A stretch of DNA of 64,000 bases from an uncultured Campylobacter sp. (GTDB lineage Bacteria > Campylobacterota > Campylobacteria > Campylobacterales > Campylobacteraceae): contig NZ_CAKZTI010000027.1 in NCBI RefSeq assembly GCF_937921625.1, forward strand, positions 1 through 64,000, given 5' to 3'. This document shows, in pieces, positions 55,216 through 64,000 of the stretch. Each line of letters opens with the position of its first letter. The first letter of the stretch is position 1. The notes under the pieces are model-generated. The model was not told the origin of the DNA. It searched no databases and saw nothing but the letters and a program-made list of their open reading frames with translations. A program made the position numbers and the translations under genes.

Positions 55216-57956
55216 TAGCGTTTCTCGGAGCTTTTTGGATTTAAAATCGCCGTAAATAGCCTATCGCTTAGCATCTGCGCGGCTTCTTGCACATCCGCGC
55301 TTTTTACCGCATTTATGCTTGCCGCGTAGCTTTTTTCGTCATAGAGCGGATAGCCGTAAAGCTCGTGCGCAGTGATATTAGCAAGCCAAAAATCATTCGT
55401 CTGTGCAGCTCTTTTGGTCGATAGAATTTGAGCTTTTTTGAAATTTGCCAGCTCGCTATCTTTTGCGCCCGAGCTTTCGATCTGCTTTAAAATTTCACTC
55501 ACGCTTGCTGCAACCGCACTGGCGTCTTTCGGCTCGGTAGAAAACGATACGTTCAAGCTCGCTGCGATTTGTGGCTCACGCACATAGGCGCTATGCACCA
55601 TCGCTGAGTAAATTTGTCCGCGCGCCTCGCGGATCTGCTCAACGATACGATTGCTTAGCACGCTTTTTAACGCTTGAAATTTATAAGTGTCTGCAAAGTC
55701 GAAATTTTGCAGCTCATAGTTTGAAAAAATCATCCGAACTTCGCTTTTATCACTATCGCCGTAGTCTTGCACAATCTCGCCGCTAGAAGTATTTAGCATC
55801 AAAGTTTTAGGCGTAGCGCTGCTTGTGCCGGGCTTTAGATTGCCGATATATTTGGCTAGAATTTGTTTTGCGCGCGCAGGCTCAAAATCGCCGCTAAGCA
55901 CAAAGATAAAATCTCCAACACCTGAAAAAATTTCATCCGTATCGCGCTGTAAATCGGCAAGATTTGCGCTCTTTACGTCATCTACGCTAAGCGGCTGCTT
56001 GCGAGCCGTATCTCCTGAATATAGAGATTTTAAAATTTGCTCGCCGAATTTAAATTCCGCCGTCTCGTCTCGTAGCGCGATCGCCGAAAGCGCGTCGGTT
56101 TTGTATTTTGTAAGCGAGCTTGCATGAATTAGTGGCTCGCTAAATCTAGCGTAAAGCTCGTGTGCCATCGCCTCCAGATCCGCCCCTGCGCCTCTAAAAC
56201 CGCAGTCTGCGTCATCCATCCTAAATCTTAGCTTATAATCAAATTTTGAGGTCAAGCGTCCCGCCTCGTATTCGTTTAGCTCGCCTATGGTGCCCGAGTT
56301 TAGCAGCGCGGTTAGAATTTCGCCACGAGCCTTGCCGAAATGCGCGTAGCCACCTTTTTTAACGGCTGCGAGGGTGATTTTATTTTTCTCGCTTTTAAGG
56401 GGTTTTAAAATTACGCGAGCGCCGTTTTTAAACACCAAAATTTCAGTGCCGCTAGCGCCTTTTTGCGTTTTAAATTCCGTCTCTTTTAAATCTGCTCCCG
56501 CAAGCTGCTTGGAAGCAAGCTTCGAAGCAGCGAAATTAAACGGCAGCGCTTTTTCGTAGAGCAGCTTCGCGTCTTTTTGGCTAATGCCCAAATCCTTTGC
56601 CGAGATAATCTCCGTAAATCTCGCTCCATCCGTTATCTTTGAGAAAAATTTATTAACATCTGCTAGCGTTATTTCTTCTAACGCCTTGAGGCTTAGATCG
56701 TGCTCGTCTTGCTTACTAAGCTTTACATTGCCGTTTTGTACGAAATCAAGTAGTGCCCCTATTTGCGCACTTTGTGTATCGTTTTTAAGCAGATCGGCTT
56801 GCACTTGATGTTTAAATTCCGCCTTAACGCTATCAAAATCGTCATTGTTAAATCCGTGTTCGCGTACCCCTTTGATCGCGCTAAAAAGACTATTTAATGT
56901 GGCGTTGGCGTCGAAATTAAAAATATTCGCGCTTATGCTGTATAGTCTGCGGTTTTTAAACAGATCGTCCGAGCCGAAATAGGCTTTAAGCGGAATTTTG
57001 GCATTTACATTCATCGCGTCGTATCCAAGCTCCATCAGCCTCGATACGTAGGCTTGCAGCCACTCATTTTTAAGTGCGCCGTAGCTATTTAGCGGCTCAT
57101 ATTTGCCTGCGTAAAGCACGCTAGCGACATTAGCGCCGAGCTCGGGCTCTACGGTGCTTGCTAGCCCGCCTTCAAATGGGCGTAGACTAAGATCGCGCGG
57201 GATTTTTTTGCCGTGCGCAGAAAGAGAGCTAAAATTTTGCTTGATTAGGTTTTTAATCTGCTCAATGTTTACGTCGCCCACGACTATGATGCTAATGGCG
57301 CTAGGAAGGTAGTTGCGCGCGTAGAATTTTTTTAGTTGCTCGCCAGTGGCGCCTTTGATGATTTCATTTTGTCCGATCGGAAAGCGTCTTGAAAATATGG
57401 AATTAGGGTATAAATATGTAGCGCGCTTTTCGTAAAAGCGCCTCTCAAAGCCTTTTTTTGCTTCTTCTAATATGACGCCCTTTTCCTTTTGCGTTTCGTT
57501 CTCGTCAAATTTTACGCCGCCTGCATAATCGCGCAGTACCAAAAATACGTCCTTTAGCGTCTCGTCGCTCACTTGGGCTTGGATGTTGTATGTGGTGTTT
57601 TCAAAGCCAGTCTGTGCATTGAGATCGGCGCCGAATTTCACCCCTAGGCGCTGCAGAGTGTGGACTAGTTCATTTTTATCAAAATGTTCGCTGCCGTTGA
57701 ACGCCATGTGTTCAACGAAGTGCGCTAAGCCCTGCTCGTCGTCATTTTCATCAACACTACCTGCGGCTACGTTGAGGTAAAAAAGCGCGCTATTTTTCGG
57801 CACGTCATTTTTGAGGATATAAAATTTCACGCCGTTTGCCAGCTCGCCGTGCACGACGCTAGGATCGAGCTTAAGCGGTGCATCCGGGTTAGCGTCTGCG
57901 GAGTAAAGGCTCAAAGAGCAAAGTAGGGCGGAGATAAAAAATATAAACTTTTTCAT
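55215..57956 (-). CDS. M16 family zinc metallopeptidase
   Basis: 913 residues, about the length of two-repeat M16 proteins (pitrilysin/PqqL type). Signal peptide (MKKFIFFISALLCSLSLYSA). The zinc motif HFVEH (H79, E82, H83) is in LAHFVEHMAFNGSEHF, with the downstream Glu in EKGVILEEAKKGFERRF. A second M16 half without the zinc motif follows from about 500. It sits in the periplasm and degrades peptides. The following gene is an SbmA peptide importer overlapping by one base, which suggests joint handling of peptides. Confidence 0.93.
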   Translation of the reverse strand: MKKFIFFISALLCSLSLYSADANPDAPLKLDPSVVHGELANGVKFYILKNDVPKNSALFYLNVAAGSVDENDDEQGLAHFVEHMAFNGSEHFDKNELVHTLQRLGVKFGADLNAQTGFENTTYNIQAQVSDETLKDVFLVLRDYAGGVKFDENETQKEKGVILEEAKKGFERRFYEKRATYLYPNSIFSRRFPIGQNEIIKGATGEQLKKFYARNYLPSAISIIVVGDVNIEQIKNLIKQNFSSLSAHGKKIPRDLSLRPFEGGLASTVEPELGANVASVLYAGKYEPLNSYGALKNEWLQAYVSRLMELGYDAMNVNAKIPLKAYFGSDDLFKNRRLYSISANIFNFDANATLNSLFSAIKGVREHGFNNDDFDSVKAEFKHQVQADLLKNDTQSAQIGALLDFVQNGNVKLSKQDEHDLSLKALEEITLADVNKFFSKITDGARFTEIISAKDLGISQKDAKLLYEKALPFNFAASKLASKQLAGADLKETEFKTQKGASGTEILVFKNGARVILKPLKSEKNKITLAAVKKGGYAHFGKARGEILTALLNSGTIGELNEYEAGRLTSKFDYKLRFRMDDADCGFRGAGADLEAMAHELYARFSEPLIHASSLTKYKTDALSAIALRDETAEFKFGEQILKSLYSGDTARKQPLSVDDVKSANLADLQRDTDEIFSGVGDFIFVLSGDFEPARAKQILAKYIGNLKPGTSSATPKTLMLNTSSGEIVQDYGDSDKSEVRMIFSNYELQNFDFADTYKFQALKSVLSNRIVEQIREARGQIYSAMVHSAYVREPQIAASLNVSFSTEPKDASAVAASVSEILKQIESSGAKDSELANFKKAQILSTKRAAQTNDFWLANITAHELYGYPLYDEKSYAASINAVKSADVQEAAQMLSDRLFTAILNPKSSEKR

Positions 57957-58297
57957 AATTGTCCTTGGATTTAAAAACTTGCGATTGTAACAAAAGCTAG
58001 TTTAAAGTATGATTTTGCGAGCTTTGTTATGGGTAAAATTTTGCCAAGGATTTGGGATTTTACTTGCGGTTTTAAAATTTTACTTGCAGAATTGAGAGGA
58101 ATGGAATTTTTGGAATTTTTGGAATTTTTGGAATTTTTGGAATTTTTGGAATTTTTGGAATTCCGCCGCCGCGACTTAAAATTTTGGCAGCGGAATTCAT
58201 AAAGCTTTGCTAGCTTTAATAGCCCGTGCAAGGCTAAATTTAAACCTTACGCAGTTAGAATTAGAATTCATACGCTTCGCGTGAAGAATTTTACAAC
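57957..58297. other. Intergenic region with 9-bp tandem array
   Basis: About 340 bases between two leftward genes. An open frame on the minus strand crosses it and reads the array as repeated Lys-Asn-Ser, but it has no ribosome site and no other similarity, so I do not call it a gene. Confidence 0.55.
58103..58162 (+). repeat. 9-bp tandem repeat (GGAATTTTT), six full copies plus a partial
   Basis: Six identical head-to-tail copies at 58103-58156 and a further GGAATT at 58157-58162. Each unit contains one GAATTT. Such perfect short arrays change copy number by slippage. It lies between the M16 peptidase gene (promoter side) and the ahpC gene end. Confidence 0.95.
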
Positions 58298-58894
58298 TTA
58301 TAGTTTGCTTGCGTTTTTGTCTAGATACTCTGCGACGCCCTTAGGATCTGCTTTCATTCCTGCGTCGCCTTTGTGCCAACCCGCAGGGCAGACCTCTCCG
58401 TGCTCGTTTGTAAATAGCATCGTATCGACCATGCGAAGCATCTCATCGATATTTCTACCAAGCGGTAGGTCGTTGATGACGGCGTGGCGGACGGTGCCGT
58501 CTTTATCGAGTAGGAAGCTGCCGCGAAGCGCTACGGCGTTGCCAAACAGCACGTCGAAGCTGCGCGCGATATCTTTTGTGATATCCGAAACTAGCGGGAA
58601 CTGCACTTTGCCGATACCGCCTGCGTTTACCGGAGTATTTTTCCATGCAAGATGCGTAAATTCGCTATCGCAGCTAACGCCGATAACTTCGATACCCTTG
58701 GATTTGAAATCTTGATATCTGTGATCGAATGCGATGATCTCGCTCGGGCAGACGAAAGTAAAATCTTTTGGATAAAAGAATACGACCGCGCCTTTTTCGC
58801 CGATATTTTTATAGAGGTTGAAATCCTCGACTATTTCGTTGTTGCCTAAAACCGCGCTCGCCGTAAAATCTACGGCTTTGTTGGTTACTACCAT
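58298..58894 (-). CDS. ahpC: Peroxiredoxin AhpC/TSA family
   Basis: 198 residues, typical 2-Cys peroxiredoxin reducing H2O2 and organic peroxides in the cytosol. Peroxidatic C49 in FYPKDFTFVCPSE and resolving C169 in GEVCPAGW. Thr46 and the usual Arg in the ALRGSFLLDKDG region are present. GAGAAAT precedes the start. It is divergent from the ferredoxin gene with a 180-base AT-rich gap, the same pairing as ahpC/fdxA in C. jejuni, where both respond to iron. Confidence 0.95.
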   Translation of the reverse strand: MVVTNKAVDFTASAVLGNNEIVEDFNLYKNIGEKGAVVFFYPKDFTFVCPSEIIAFDHRYQDFKSKGIEVIGVSCDSEFTHLAWKNTPVNAGGIGKVQFPLVSDITKDIARSFDVLFGNAVALRGSFLLDKDGTVRHAVINDLPLGRNIDEMLRMVDTMLFTNEHGEVCPAGWHKGDAGMKADPKGVAEYLDKNASKL

Positions 58895-59000
58895 GTTATT
58901 TCTCCTTGTTAATAAAATTTATGATGGCGATTATACATTTTAAAACTTTAGATTCGCTGAAATTTGATGAAAATTTTTATATAATAAATTTTATTTATCC

Positions 59001-59021
59001 AATAATATTACTTTTATTATT
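59001..59021. promoter_or_regulatory. Candidate Fur/PerR-type operator between ahpC and the ferredoxin gene
   Basis: AATAATA-7 bases-TATTATT, a 21-base inverted repeat in an AT-rich gap. In C. jejuni ahpC is under PerR/Fur control and fdxA is iron-responsive. The length and AT-rich dyad fit a Fur-family box, but such dyads arise easily in AT-rich DNA. Confidence 0.3.
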
Positions 59022-59074
59022 TTTTAAATTTAGTATGTTATCATCGCGCTTCATTTTTTGATAAAGGAGAAAAA

Positions 59075-59359
59075 ATGGCTGTAAAAATCACCGATATTTG
59101 CATTAGCTGCGGCTCATGCATCGACGAGTGCCCGGTAAATGCGATCGTGGACGATAGCGATAATCCAAGCGGCGAGGATAGCTACTACGTATATGCCGAT
59201 AAATGCGTCGAGTGCGTGGGTTACAACGACGAGCCGGCTTGCGCTAGCGCCTGTCCGACCGATGGCTGTATCGTCTGGAGCGACATCGTAGCGGGTCAAC
59301 CTAGCAGGGATTCCATAGGTGCGGATCTACGTAGCGGAGATACCCCGGTATTTTCTTAG
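59075..59359 (+). CDS. 2[4Fe-4S] ferredoxin
   Basis: 94 residues. Cluster ligands CISCGSCIDECP near 10-21 and CVECVGYNDEPACASACP near 49-66. The longer spacing in the second motif (CxxC-x8-CxxxCP) marks the Alvin-type ferredoxins with an extra loop and C-terminal helix. Cytosolic electron carrier. ATAAAGGAGAAAAA precedes the ATG. Its place beside ahpC matches C. jejuni fdxA; I leave the symbol empty because the length and group differ between species. Confidence 0.93.
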   Translation: MAVKITDICISCGSCIDECPVNAIVDDSDNPSGEDSYYVYADKCVECVGYNDEPACASACPTDGCIVWSDIVAGQPSRDSIGADLRSGDTPVFS

Positions 59360-59435
59360 CAGATAAAATTCCGCGATCAAATGCGCGGAATTTTAATTCA
59401 TTCAATCCTTAAATAAATTTTAACCTATTTTTCGA

Positions 59436-59441
59436 TACAAT
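59436..59441 (+). promoter_or_regulatory. -10 box (TACAAT) of the ndk operon
   Basis: TACAAT 26 bases before the ndk ATG, with TTAAGGAG as ribosome site. Confidence 0.45.
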
Positions 59442-59466
59442 CCGCCTTTCACTTTAAGGAGATTAT

Positions 59467-59880
59467 ATGCAGCAAACGCTTTCTATTATTAAGCCTGATG
59501 CCGTTAAAAAGGGCGTTATCGGCAAAATTATCGATCGTTTCGAAAGCCACGGACTAAGAATCGCAGCGGCTAAAAAATTATGCCTAAGCGCCGAAGATGC
59601 GGGTAAATTTTATGAAATTCACAAGGATCGCCCTTTTTATAAGGATCTGATTGAGTTTATGACTAGCGGCCCGGTGGTCGTAATGGTGCTTGAAGGCGAC
59701 GATGCTGTAGCTAAAAATCGCGCGCTAATGGGCGCTACCGATCCGAAAAAAGCCGATAAAGGCACGATCAGAGCAGACTTTGCGGACAGCATCGACGCTA
59801 ACACCGTTCACGGCAGCGACAGCCTAGAAAACGCAAAAACCGAGATCGCATTTTTCTTTGCAAAAAGAGAAATTTGCTAA
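59467..59880 (+). CDS. ndk: Nucleoside diphosphate kinase
   Basis: 137 residues, moves phosphate from ATP to other NDPs through a phospho-histidine. The active His is H115 in NTVHGSDS. It starts [18 protein letters not shown]. Full length for the family. It is followed 9 bases later by DUF177, starting the ndk-DUF177-rpmF-plsX-fabH run. Confidence 0.97.
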   Translation: MQQTLSIIKPDAVKKGVIGKIIDRFESHGLRIAAAKKLCLSAEDAGKFYEIHKDRPFYKDLIEFMTSGPVVVMVLEGDDAVAKNRALMGATDPKKADKGTIRADFADSIDANTVHGSDSLENAKTEIAFFFAKREIC

Positions 59881-59889
59881 GAGTGCCGC

Positions 59890-60243
59890 GTGAAAATCGC
59901 TTTTGCTAAAATTTCCGCCGCGCCCGTGCCGTTTGAAATTTCGCGAGACGGACTTAAGCTCAGCGGAAATTTAAAACGAAAAGACTCTAAGTTTATCGAG
60001 TGTAAGGGCGAAATTAAAGGCAAAATTCCATACATTTGCGACCGCTGCGGCAAAGAATTTGATCTTGACGTGAGCGAGAGCGTAAATTTGCTTTTAAGCG
60101 AAGGCGTTTTTAACGACGAAAGGCACGAAAGCTTGGACGTTATGGAGTTTTTCGGCACCGAAGTTGATCTGGATGAAATTTTGAGAAGCGAAACGGAAGC
60201 TTTTAAAAGCGACTATTTTTATTGCGAAGAATGCAAGAACTAA
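59890..60243 (+). CDS. DUF177 (YceD) family protein
   Basis: 117 residues, GTG start. Two Cys pairs (CDRCGKEF near 48 and CEECKN at the end) suggest metal binding. DUF177 proteins are encoded directly before rpmF in many bacteria, as here, and in plants and some bacteria are tied to 23S rRNA maturation. The function in Campylobacter is not known to me. Confidence 0.88.
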   Translation: MKIAFAKISAAPVPFEISRDGLKLSGNLKRKDSKFIECKGEIKGKIPYICDRCGKEFDLDVSESVNLLLSEGVFNDERHESLDVMEFFGTEVDLDEILRSETEAFKSDYFYCEECKN

Positions 60244-60261
60244 ATTTATAAAGGAGAAAAA

Positions 60262-60408
60262 ATGGCAGTTCCAAAGCGAAGAGTTAGTAAAACTCGTGCG
60301 GCGAAAAGACGCACTCACTACAAAGTGACCCTTCCGATCCCCGTCAAAGATAAAGACGGAAGCTGGAAAATTCCGCATAGAATAAACAAAACTACGGGCG
60401 AATATTAA
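60262..60408 (+). CDS. rpmF: 50S ribosomal protein L32
   Basis: 48 residues, [20 protein letters not shown] at the N-terminus, a basic protein typical of bacterial L32. AAAGGAGAAAAA precedes the ATG. The zinc-ribbon cysteines of some L32 forms are absent here, as is usual in epsilonproteobacteria. It lies between DUF177 and plsX. Confidence 0.97.
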   Translation: MAVPKRRVSKTRAAKRRTHYKVTLPIPVKDKDGSWKIPHRINKTTGEY

Positions 60409-60412
60409 TCCG

Positions 60413-61411
60413 ATGATTTCCGTTGCTATAGACGCGATGGGCGGTGATTTCGGCTGCGAGCCGATAATAAACGGAGTCGTAGATGCGCTGCGAGAGCGTA
60501 AATTTAATGCATTTTTGGTAGGCGACGAAGCGCAAATCAAGCCTTTTATTCCACAAGATCAAGGCTTTGAGAAATATATCACTTACGTAGCTGCAAGCGA
60601 AGTTTTCGAGATGAAAGAGGGCGCAACCGACGCTCTTAAACGCAAAGAGAGTAGCATCTTTAAAGCGGTTGATCTAGTAAAAGACGGCACTTGCAAAGCC
60701 GTGGTATCAGCAGGACATAGCGGCGCTACGATGAGCCTTGCTACGCTTCGCATAGGAAGGCTCAAAGGTATCTTGCGCCCGGCGATTGCTACGCTGATGC
60801 CAAATTCCATAGGTGGACGTACGCTCGTGCTGGATGTGGGCGCTTATGTCGATTGTAAGCCTGAGAATTTGTTTCAATTTGCGATTATGGGCGAAGCATA
60901 TGCCAAGGAGATTATGGGTTTAAACGCACCACGCATCGGCTTATTATCCAACGGCGAGGAGGATAGTAAAGGCAACGAGGTAACAAAAGAAACCTTTCAT
61001 ATGCTTAAAAAGATGCAAAATTTTATTGGTAATGTCGAAGGCAATCAAATTTTTGACGGCTCCGTGGATGTCGTAGTTTGCGATGGATTTATCGGCAACA
61101 TTATGCTAAAATCCAGCGAAGGTGTCGCAAGTGCTATCGGCAAACTTATTAAAAACGAAACTAAAAAATCCCCGATCGCCATCGCAGGCTCCATCTTGAT
61201 GAAGCGCGTCTTTAAAATTATCAAAAAAAGTACGGATTATGACGAATATGGCGGCGCGCCACTTTTAGGCGTCAAAGAATGCGTCATCATAAGCCACGGC
61301 AAAAGTACCCCGAAAGCCGTTAAAAACGCGATCTTTCAGGCGCTTAAATTTGCAGATTCTAAAATCAACTCCGCGATAGAAAGCGAAATTTCTTCAAACG
61401 AGCAAAAATGA
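60413..61411 (+). CDS. plsX: Phosphate acyltransferase PlsX
   Basis: 332 residues, makes acyl-phosphate from acyl-ACP for phospholipid synthesis, peripheral to the membrane. [24 protein letters not shown] at the N-terminus, [17 protein letters not shown] near 63, [13 protein letters not shown] near 90, [13 protein letters not shown] near 222, and [17 protein letters not shown] near 283 are family motifs. It starts 4 bases after rpmF and overlaps fabH by 4 bases. Confidence 0.96.
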   Translation: MISVAIDAMGGDFGCEPIINGVVDALRERKFNAFLVGDEAQIKPFIPQDQGFEKYITYVAASEVFEMKEGATDALKRKESSIFKAVDLVKDGTCKAVVSAGHSGATMSLATLRIGRLKGILRPAIATLMPNSIGGRTLVLDVGAYVDCKPENLFQFAIMGEAYAKEIMGLNAPRIGLLSNGEEDSKGNEVTKETFHMLKKMQNFIGNVEGNQIFDGSVDVVVCDGFIGNIMLKSSEGVASAIGKLIKNETKKSPIAIAGSILMKRVFKIIKKSTDYDEYGGAPLLGVKECVIISHGKSTPKAVKNAIFQALKFADSKINSAIESEISSNEQK

Positions 61412-62406
61412 AAAAAGCCTCGATGATCTCGATCGCAGCATACGTGCCGAGCGAAATTTTAACCAATTTCGATCTTGAAAAAATGGTTGAAACGAGCGAT
61501 GAATGGATCGTCAAGCGCACAGGCATTCATGAGCGCCGCATAGCAAAGGGCGAGACCACTAGCGATTTGGGCATGAAGGCCGCGGTACTTGCGATCGAGC
61601 GTAGCGGGTTGCAAAAAAACGAGATCGATGCGATAATCTGCGCCACGATCTCGCCTGATTATTTCTGTATGCCCTCGACCGCGTGCGTCATCGCAAATAA
61701 ACTGGGCTTAAATTTCGGCATCACGGCGTTTGATATAAATGCCGCCTGTACCGGCTTCATCTATCTTTTAGAGCTTGCAAAATCCCTCATCGAAAGCGGC
61801 GCCAAAAAACACGTGTTGATAATCGGCACGGAAAAGTTAAGTTCGATAGTCGATTGGAGCGACCGCGCTACGTGCATACTTTTCGGTGACGGCGCAGGCG
61901 CTGCGGTTATCGCGGCGCGTGACGATAACGAAATCATCGACATTCATACCGCTAGCGACGGCAGCAAGGGCGATCTTCTCATCACCGCAGCCCCGGGTAG
62001 CGTCAATCCACTCAGCCAAAAAATCATTGACGAAAAGCTAGGCTTCATGCAGATGGCCGGGCGCGAGGTCTTTAAAATAGCGGTACCGACGCTTAGTAAC
62101 GATGTCGTGGAGATTTTGGCGAAAAATAAAATTTCGCCCGAGCAGGTCGATCTTTTCATCCCGCATCAGGCTAATTTGCGCATTATCGAGGCGGTCAAGG
62201 CGAGACTAGAATTTAGCGACGAGCAGTGCGTGCTTACGATCGGCAAATACGGCAACACGAGCTCGGCGTCGATCCCGATGGCGATAAATGACGCTTACGA
62301 GAGCGGCAGGCTCAAAAATGGCTCGCTTATGCTTTTGGACGCGTTCGGCGGCGGCTTTACGTGGGGCAGCGCGCTTTTGAAATTTGGCGGTAAGAGCGCA
62401 AAATAA
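61408..62406 (+). CDS. fabH: Beta-ketoacyl-ACP synthase III
   Basis: 332 residues, starts fatty acid synthesis from acetyl-CoA and malonyl-ACP. Catalytic C114 in NAACTGFIY, His in PHQANLRI near 250, Asn in GNTSSASIP near 280. Overlaps plsX by ATGA. The typical plsX-fabH pair ends the operon; no clear terminator was seen after it. Confidence 0.97.
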   Translation: MKKASMISIAAYVPSEILTNFDLEKMVETSDEWIVKRTGIHERRIAKGETTSDLGMKAAVLAIERSGLQKNEIDAIICATISPDYFCMPSTACVIANKLGLNFGITAFDINAACTGFIYLLELAKSLIESGAKKHVLIIGTEKLSSIVDWSDRATCILFGDGAGAAVIAARDDNEIIDIHTASDGSKGDLLITAAPGSVNPLSQKIIDEKLGFMQMAGREVFKIAVPTLSNDVVEILAKNKISPEQVDLFIPHQANLRIIEAVKARLEFSDEQCVLTIGKYGNTSSASIPMAINDAYESGRLKNGSLMLLDAFGGGFTWGSALLKFGGKSAK

Positions 62407-62982
62407 TATCATAGCTTTTAATTTAGCATTTTAATTCTATAAATGGATTGTTTTAATCCCTAATAATATGAAATTATGCTGTATAAATCGGCGGATTTGT
62501 AGTTTATAAGCGGAATTTATGTCTAATTAGGATGGAATCAGGCGTATTGTAAAAGCGTAGAATTTTTATCGTTGTGTTGTTACTTCAATTCCCGATGAGA
62601 TAAAAATTTAATGCATCAAAAGGCATATTTATAGGATGTTATATAGTCTTAATTCCTCAATTCTACCTTTGAATTTAGCACTTTGAAATTCTAAATTCGA
62701 TGCCGTTTTTTTGCTAACTAAAAATTCCATAAATTCTTATAAATCAAAATAGCTAAAGCAAAATTTATTCACCACCAATTTTTTTAAATCAGAACTACTA
62801 TTTAGATTTCTTACCTATTAAAGGTTACTATTAATTATAAAGAATTTTCAAGATTTACTTAATTTGCTCAAGATAGAATTTAAATTTTAATTTCTAAAGT
62901 TATTTGCTAAATATTTCTACTTTGTTTAAGAATTCCCTCATTTTTTTTTTTGCTATACTCTTTGGTTACTGAAAGGAAAAAC
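62407..62982. other. AT-rich intergenic region before the OmpA-family lipoprotein
   Basis: About 575 bases, lower in GC than the window average, with no gene. It ends in an 11-T tract and a TATACT -10 box. Confidence 0.5.
62941..62959 (+). promoter_or_regulatory. Poly-T tract (11 T) abutting a -10 box (TATACT)
   Basis: Eleven T at 62941-62951, then GC, then TATACT at 62954-62959, 23 bases before the lipoprotein ATG. The tract lies where the -35/-10 spacer would be, so its length could tune promoter strength. Confidence 0.5.
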
Positions 62983-64000
62983 ATGCCAAATGTTAGAATT
63001 TTTATTTCGATTCCTCTAGTGCTTGCATTAAGTGGCTGCGCCGCACTTAACGACAACCTAGGTAAGGTCGGCGGAGTTACTATAGGCTCTGCGGGCGGTG
63101 CGGCGATAGGTAAGCAAATAGGTGGTAAGCGCGGTGTGGTTGTAGGCTCGATAATAGGCGGTGCGATCGGATATTTCATCGGAGATTATATTGATCAAAG
63201 GAGGGCTGAGCAGAAAAAGATATCACAAGAATACGGCGTACATACGGCATCTGAAGACGTCAAAGCTGGTGATAAAAAAGGTGATAGATTGAGTGTAGCG
63301 ACCGACGATAATCAATTTGCTGTTGGCAAAAGCAGCTTGAATCCTAGAGCTAACGAATATTTTACTAAAATTGCCCAAACCTACAAAAATAGCGGCAGGA
63401 AAATTTTAGTAGTAGGACATACCGATGATAGTGGCTCAAGTGCTACGAATCAAAAATTATCAGAAGAGCGCGCCAAAACTGTAGGAAAGATTTTTGCTGC
63501 CAATGGTACCGCGAAACAAAATATCTATTATTGGGGTGCGGGCGAATCTCAACCTATCGCCGATAATAATAAAGCAGATGGCAGGATGAAAAATAGGCGT
63601 GTGGAGATTATAGAGCTGGAGAGCGAAGCGGATATCATAAAATATACACAAGGCATAAAGGTGGATCCGAGCTACTTTACTAGATTGCGGCAGCCTGCTG
63701 CAACTTTTAGTGGCAAAGGAGCACCGAAGTTGGCGCGGGATTCTAAGCATAGTGGTAAGCTAGCTTCTGATAGTGTTTCTACTAAAGCAAGCAGCACATC
63801 TAATAGCTTAGGGCAAGAGCGCAATAGTGATAAGCCAAAAGGTGAAAAAATCGCTAGCGCTAAAATTCAAAGTGGTACGGAAAATCAAGGCGATAAAATT
63901 TCAAAGCACGATGAAATTTCTACGCAAGGCGTAAAAACCACAGAGAATACCAAGCTTTCTAAAAACATTGCGGGATCAGGCAATGCGGTAGTAGATTTCG
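62983..64000 (+). CDS. OmpA-family lipoprotein with glycine-zipper (partial, runs off window end)
   Basis: 339 codons are visible with no stop before the window edge. Lipobox LALSGC (Cys 19). Next is a glycine-zipper hydrophobic segment (about 30-65: GGVTIGSAGGAAIGKQIGG..., IIGGAIGYFIG), then an OmpA C-terminal peptidoglycan-binding domain (about 100-210). That domain has VGHTDDSGSS, NQKLSEERAKTVGKIF and KNRRVEI with the Asp/Arg pair for diaminopimelate. A long Ser/Lys-rich tail follows and is still open at 64000. It probably ties the outer membrane to the wall. AAAGGAAAAAC precedes the ATG. The layout recalls YiaD/OprI-OmpA-type lipoproteins. Confidence 0.88.
   Translation, partial: MPNVRIFISIPLVLALSGCAALNDNLGKVGGVTIGSAGGAAIGKQIGGKRGVVVGSIIGGAIGYFIGDYIDQRRAEQKKISQEYGVHTASEDVKAGDKKGDRLSVATDDNQFAVGKSSLNPRANEYFTKIAQTYKNSGRKILVVGHTDDSGSSATNQKLSEERAKTVGKIFAANGTAKQNIYYWGAGESQPIADNNKADGRMKNRRVEIIELESEADIIKYTQGIKVDPSYFTRLRQPAATFSGKGAPKLARDSKHSGKLASDSVSTKASSTSNSLGQERNSDKPKGEKIASAKIQSGTENQGDKISKHDEISTQGVKTTENTKLSKNIAGSGNAVVDF

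Noticed and set aside
58103..58162. CRISPR array
   Set aside because: The repeats are 9 bp head to tail without spacers; this is a simple tandem repeat. No cas gene is in the window.
57971..58231. Minus-strand frame of 86 codons with Lys-Asn-Ser repeats
   Set aside because: The 9-bp unit is a multiple of three, so the frame stays open automatically; no other coding signal.

Overview
The window is chromosomal DNA from an epsilonproteobacterium, almost certainly a Campylobacter with a mid-40s GC content. A species such as C. gracilis or the C. rectus/showae group would fit, but this is inferred from composition and gene order rather than from a marker gene. Two blocks support the genus: the order pantothenate kinase / unknown / lipoprotein / membrane TPR protein facing gatC-(pilT)-cvpA-fur-lysS-glyA, and the order ahpC <-> ferredoxin-ndk-DUF177-rpmF-plsX-fabH. 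Both match arrangements I recall from C. jejuni. Other pointers are an N-glycan transferase PglB, frequent TTG/GTG starts and very frequent AAATTT-type words.

Layout. 0.4-7 kb: a carboxynorspermidine dehydrogenase-like enzyme, two small exported proteins, a lone pglB and a small outer-membrane barrel. 7-9.4 kb: metE. 9.4-10.9 kb: a gene-free stretch. 10.9-14.8 kb: three overlapping genes that look like a peptidoglycan O-acetylation module (MBOAT acyltransferase, SGNH protein, SGNH esterase-like lipoprotein). 15.2-19 kb: a frameshifted metallophosphoesterase, a 77-codon SelW-like selenoprotein gene with an in-frame TGA and a SECIS-like hairpin, efp facing a DsbC-like thiol protein, and a DUF234 protein. 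19-27 kb: a class V aminotransferase, then a leftward run of lipid A-type phosphoethanolamine transferase, uppP, thiE, a nuclease-like protein and a three-gene amino-acid ABC transporter. 27-30 kb: putP and a DUF2130 protein. 30-32 kb: gene-poor DNA with an 18-C tract, a YccF-like fragment read in two frames, a pilin-like protein and tRNA-Met. 32-39 kb: a DAACS transporter, an aspartate-racemase-like gene and dnaE. 40-43.3 kb (leftward): hisG, coaX, an unknown, a BamB-like lipoprotein and a YfgM-like protein. 43.4-50.6 kb (rightward): gatC, pilT, cvpA, fur, lysS, glyA, a SPOR protein and aroE. 51-54 kb: a cytochrome bd operon with two small membrane proteins. 54-58 kb: an SbmA-type peptide transporter overlapping an M16 peptidase. 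58-62.4 kb: ahpC, ferredoxin, ndk, DUF177, rpmF, plsX, fabH. The window ends inside an OmpA-family lipoprotein.

How the genes work together. Most are housekeeping genes in compact, often overlapping operons. Accessory interest lies in five places: (i) the selenoprotein missed by ordinary gene calling; (ii) the extreme density of RAATTY words in non-coding DNA, which matches the methylated motif linked to DNA uptake in C. jejuni; (iii) a dnaE with an apparent tandem duplication of its OB-fold region; (iv) homopolymer and short tandem tracts that may be hypermutable; (v) the SbmA/M16 peptide-uptake and peptidase pair. I saw no rRNA, insertion sequence, prophage or CRISPR array.
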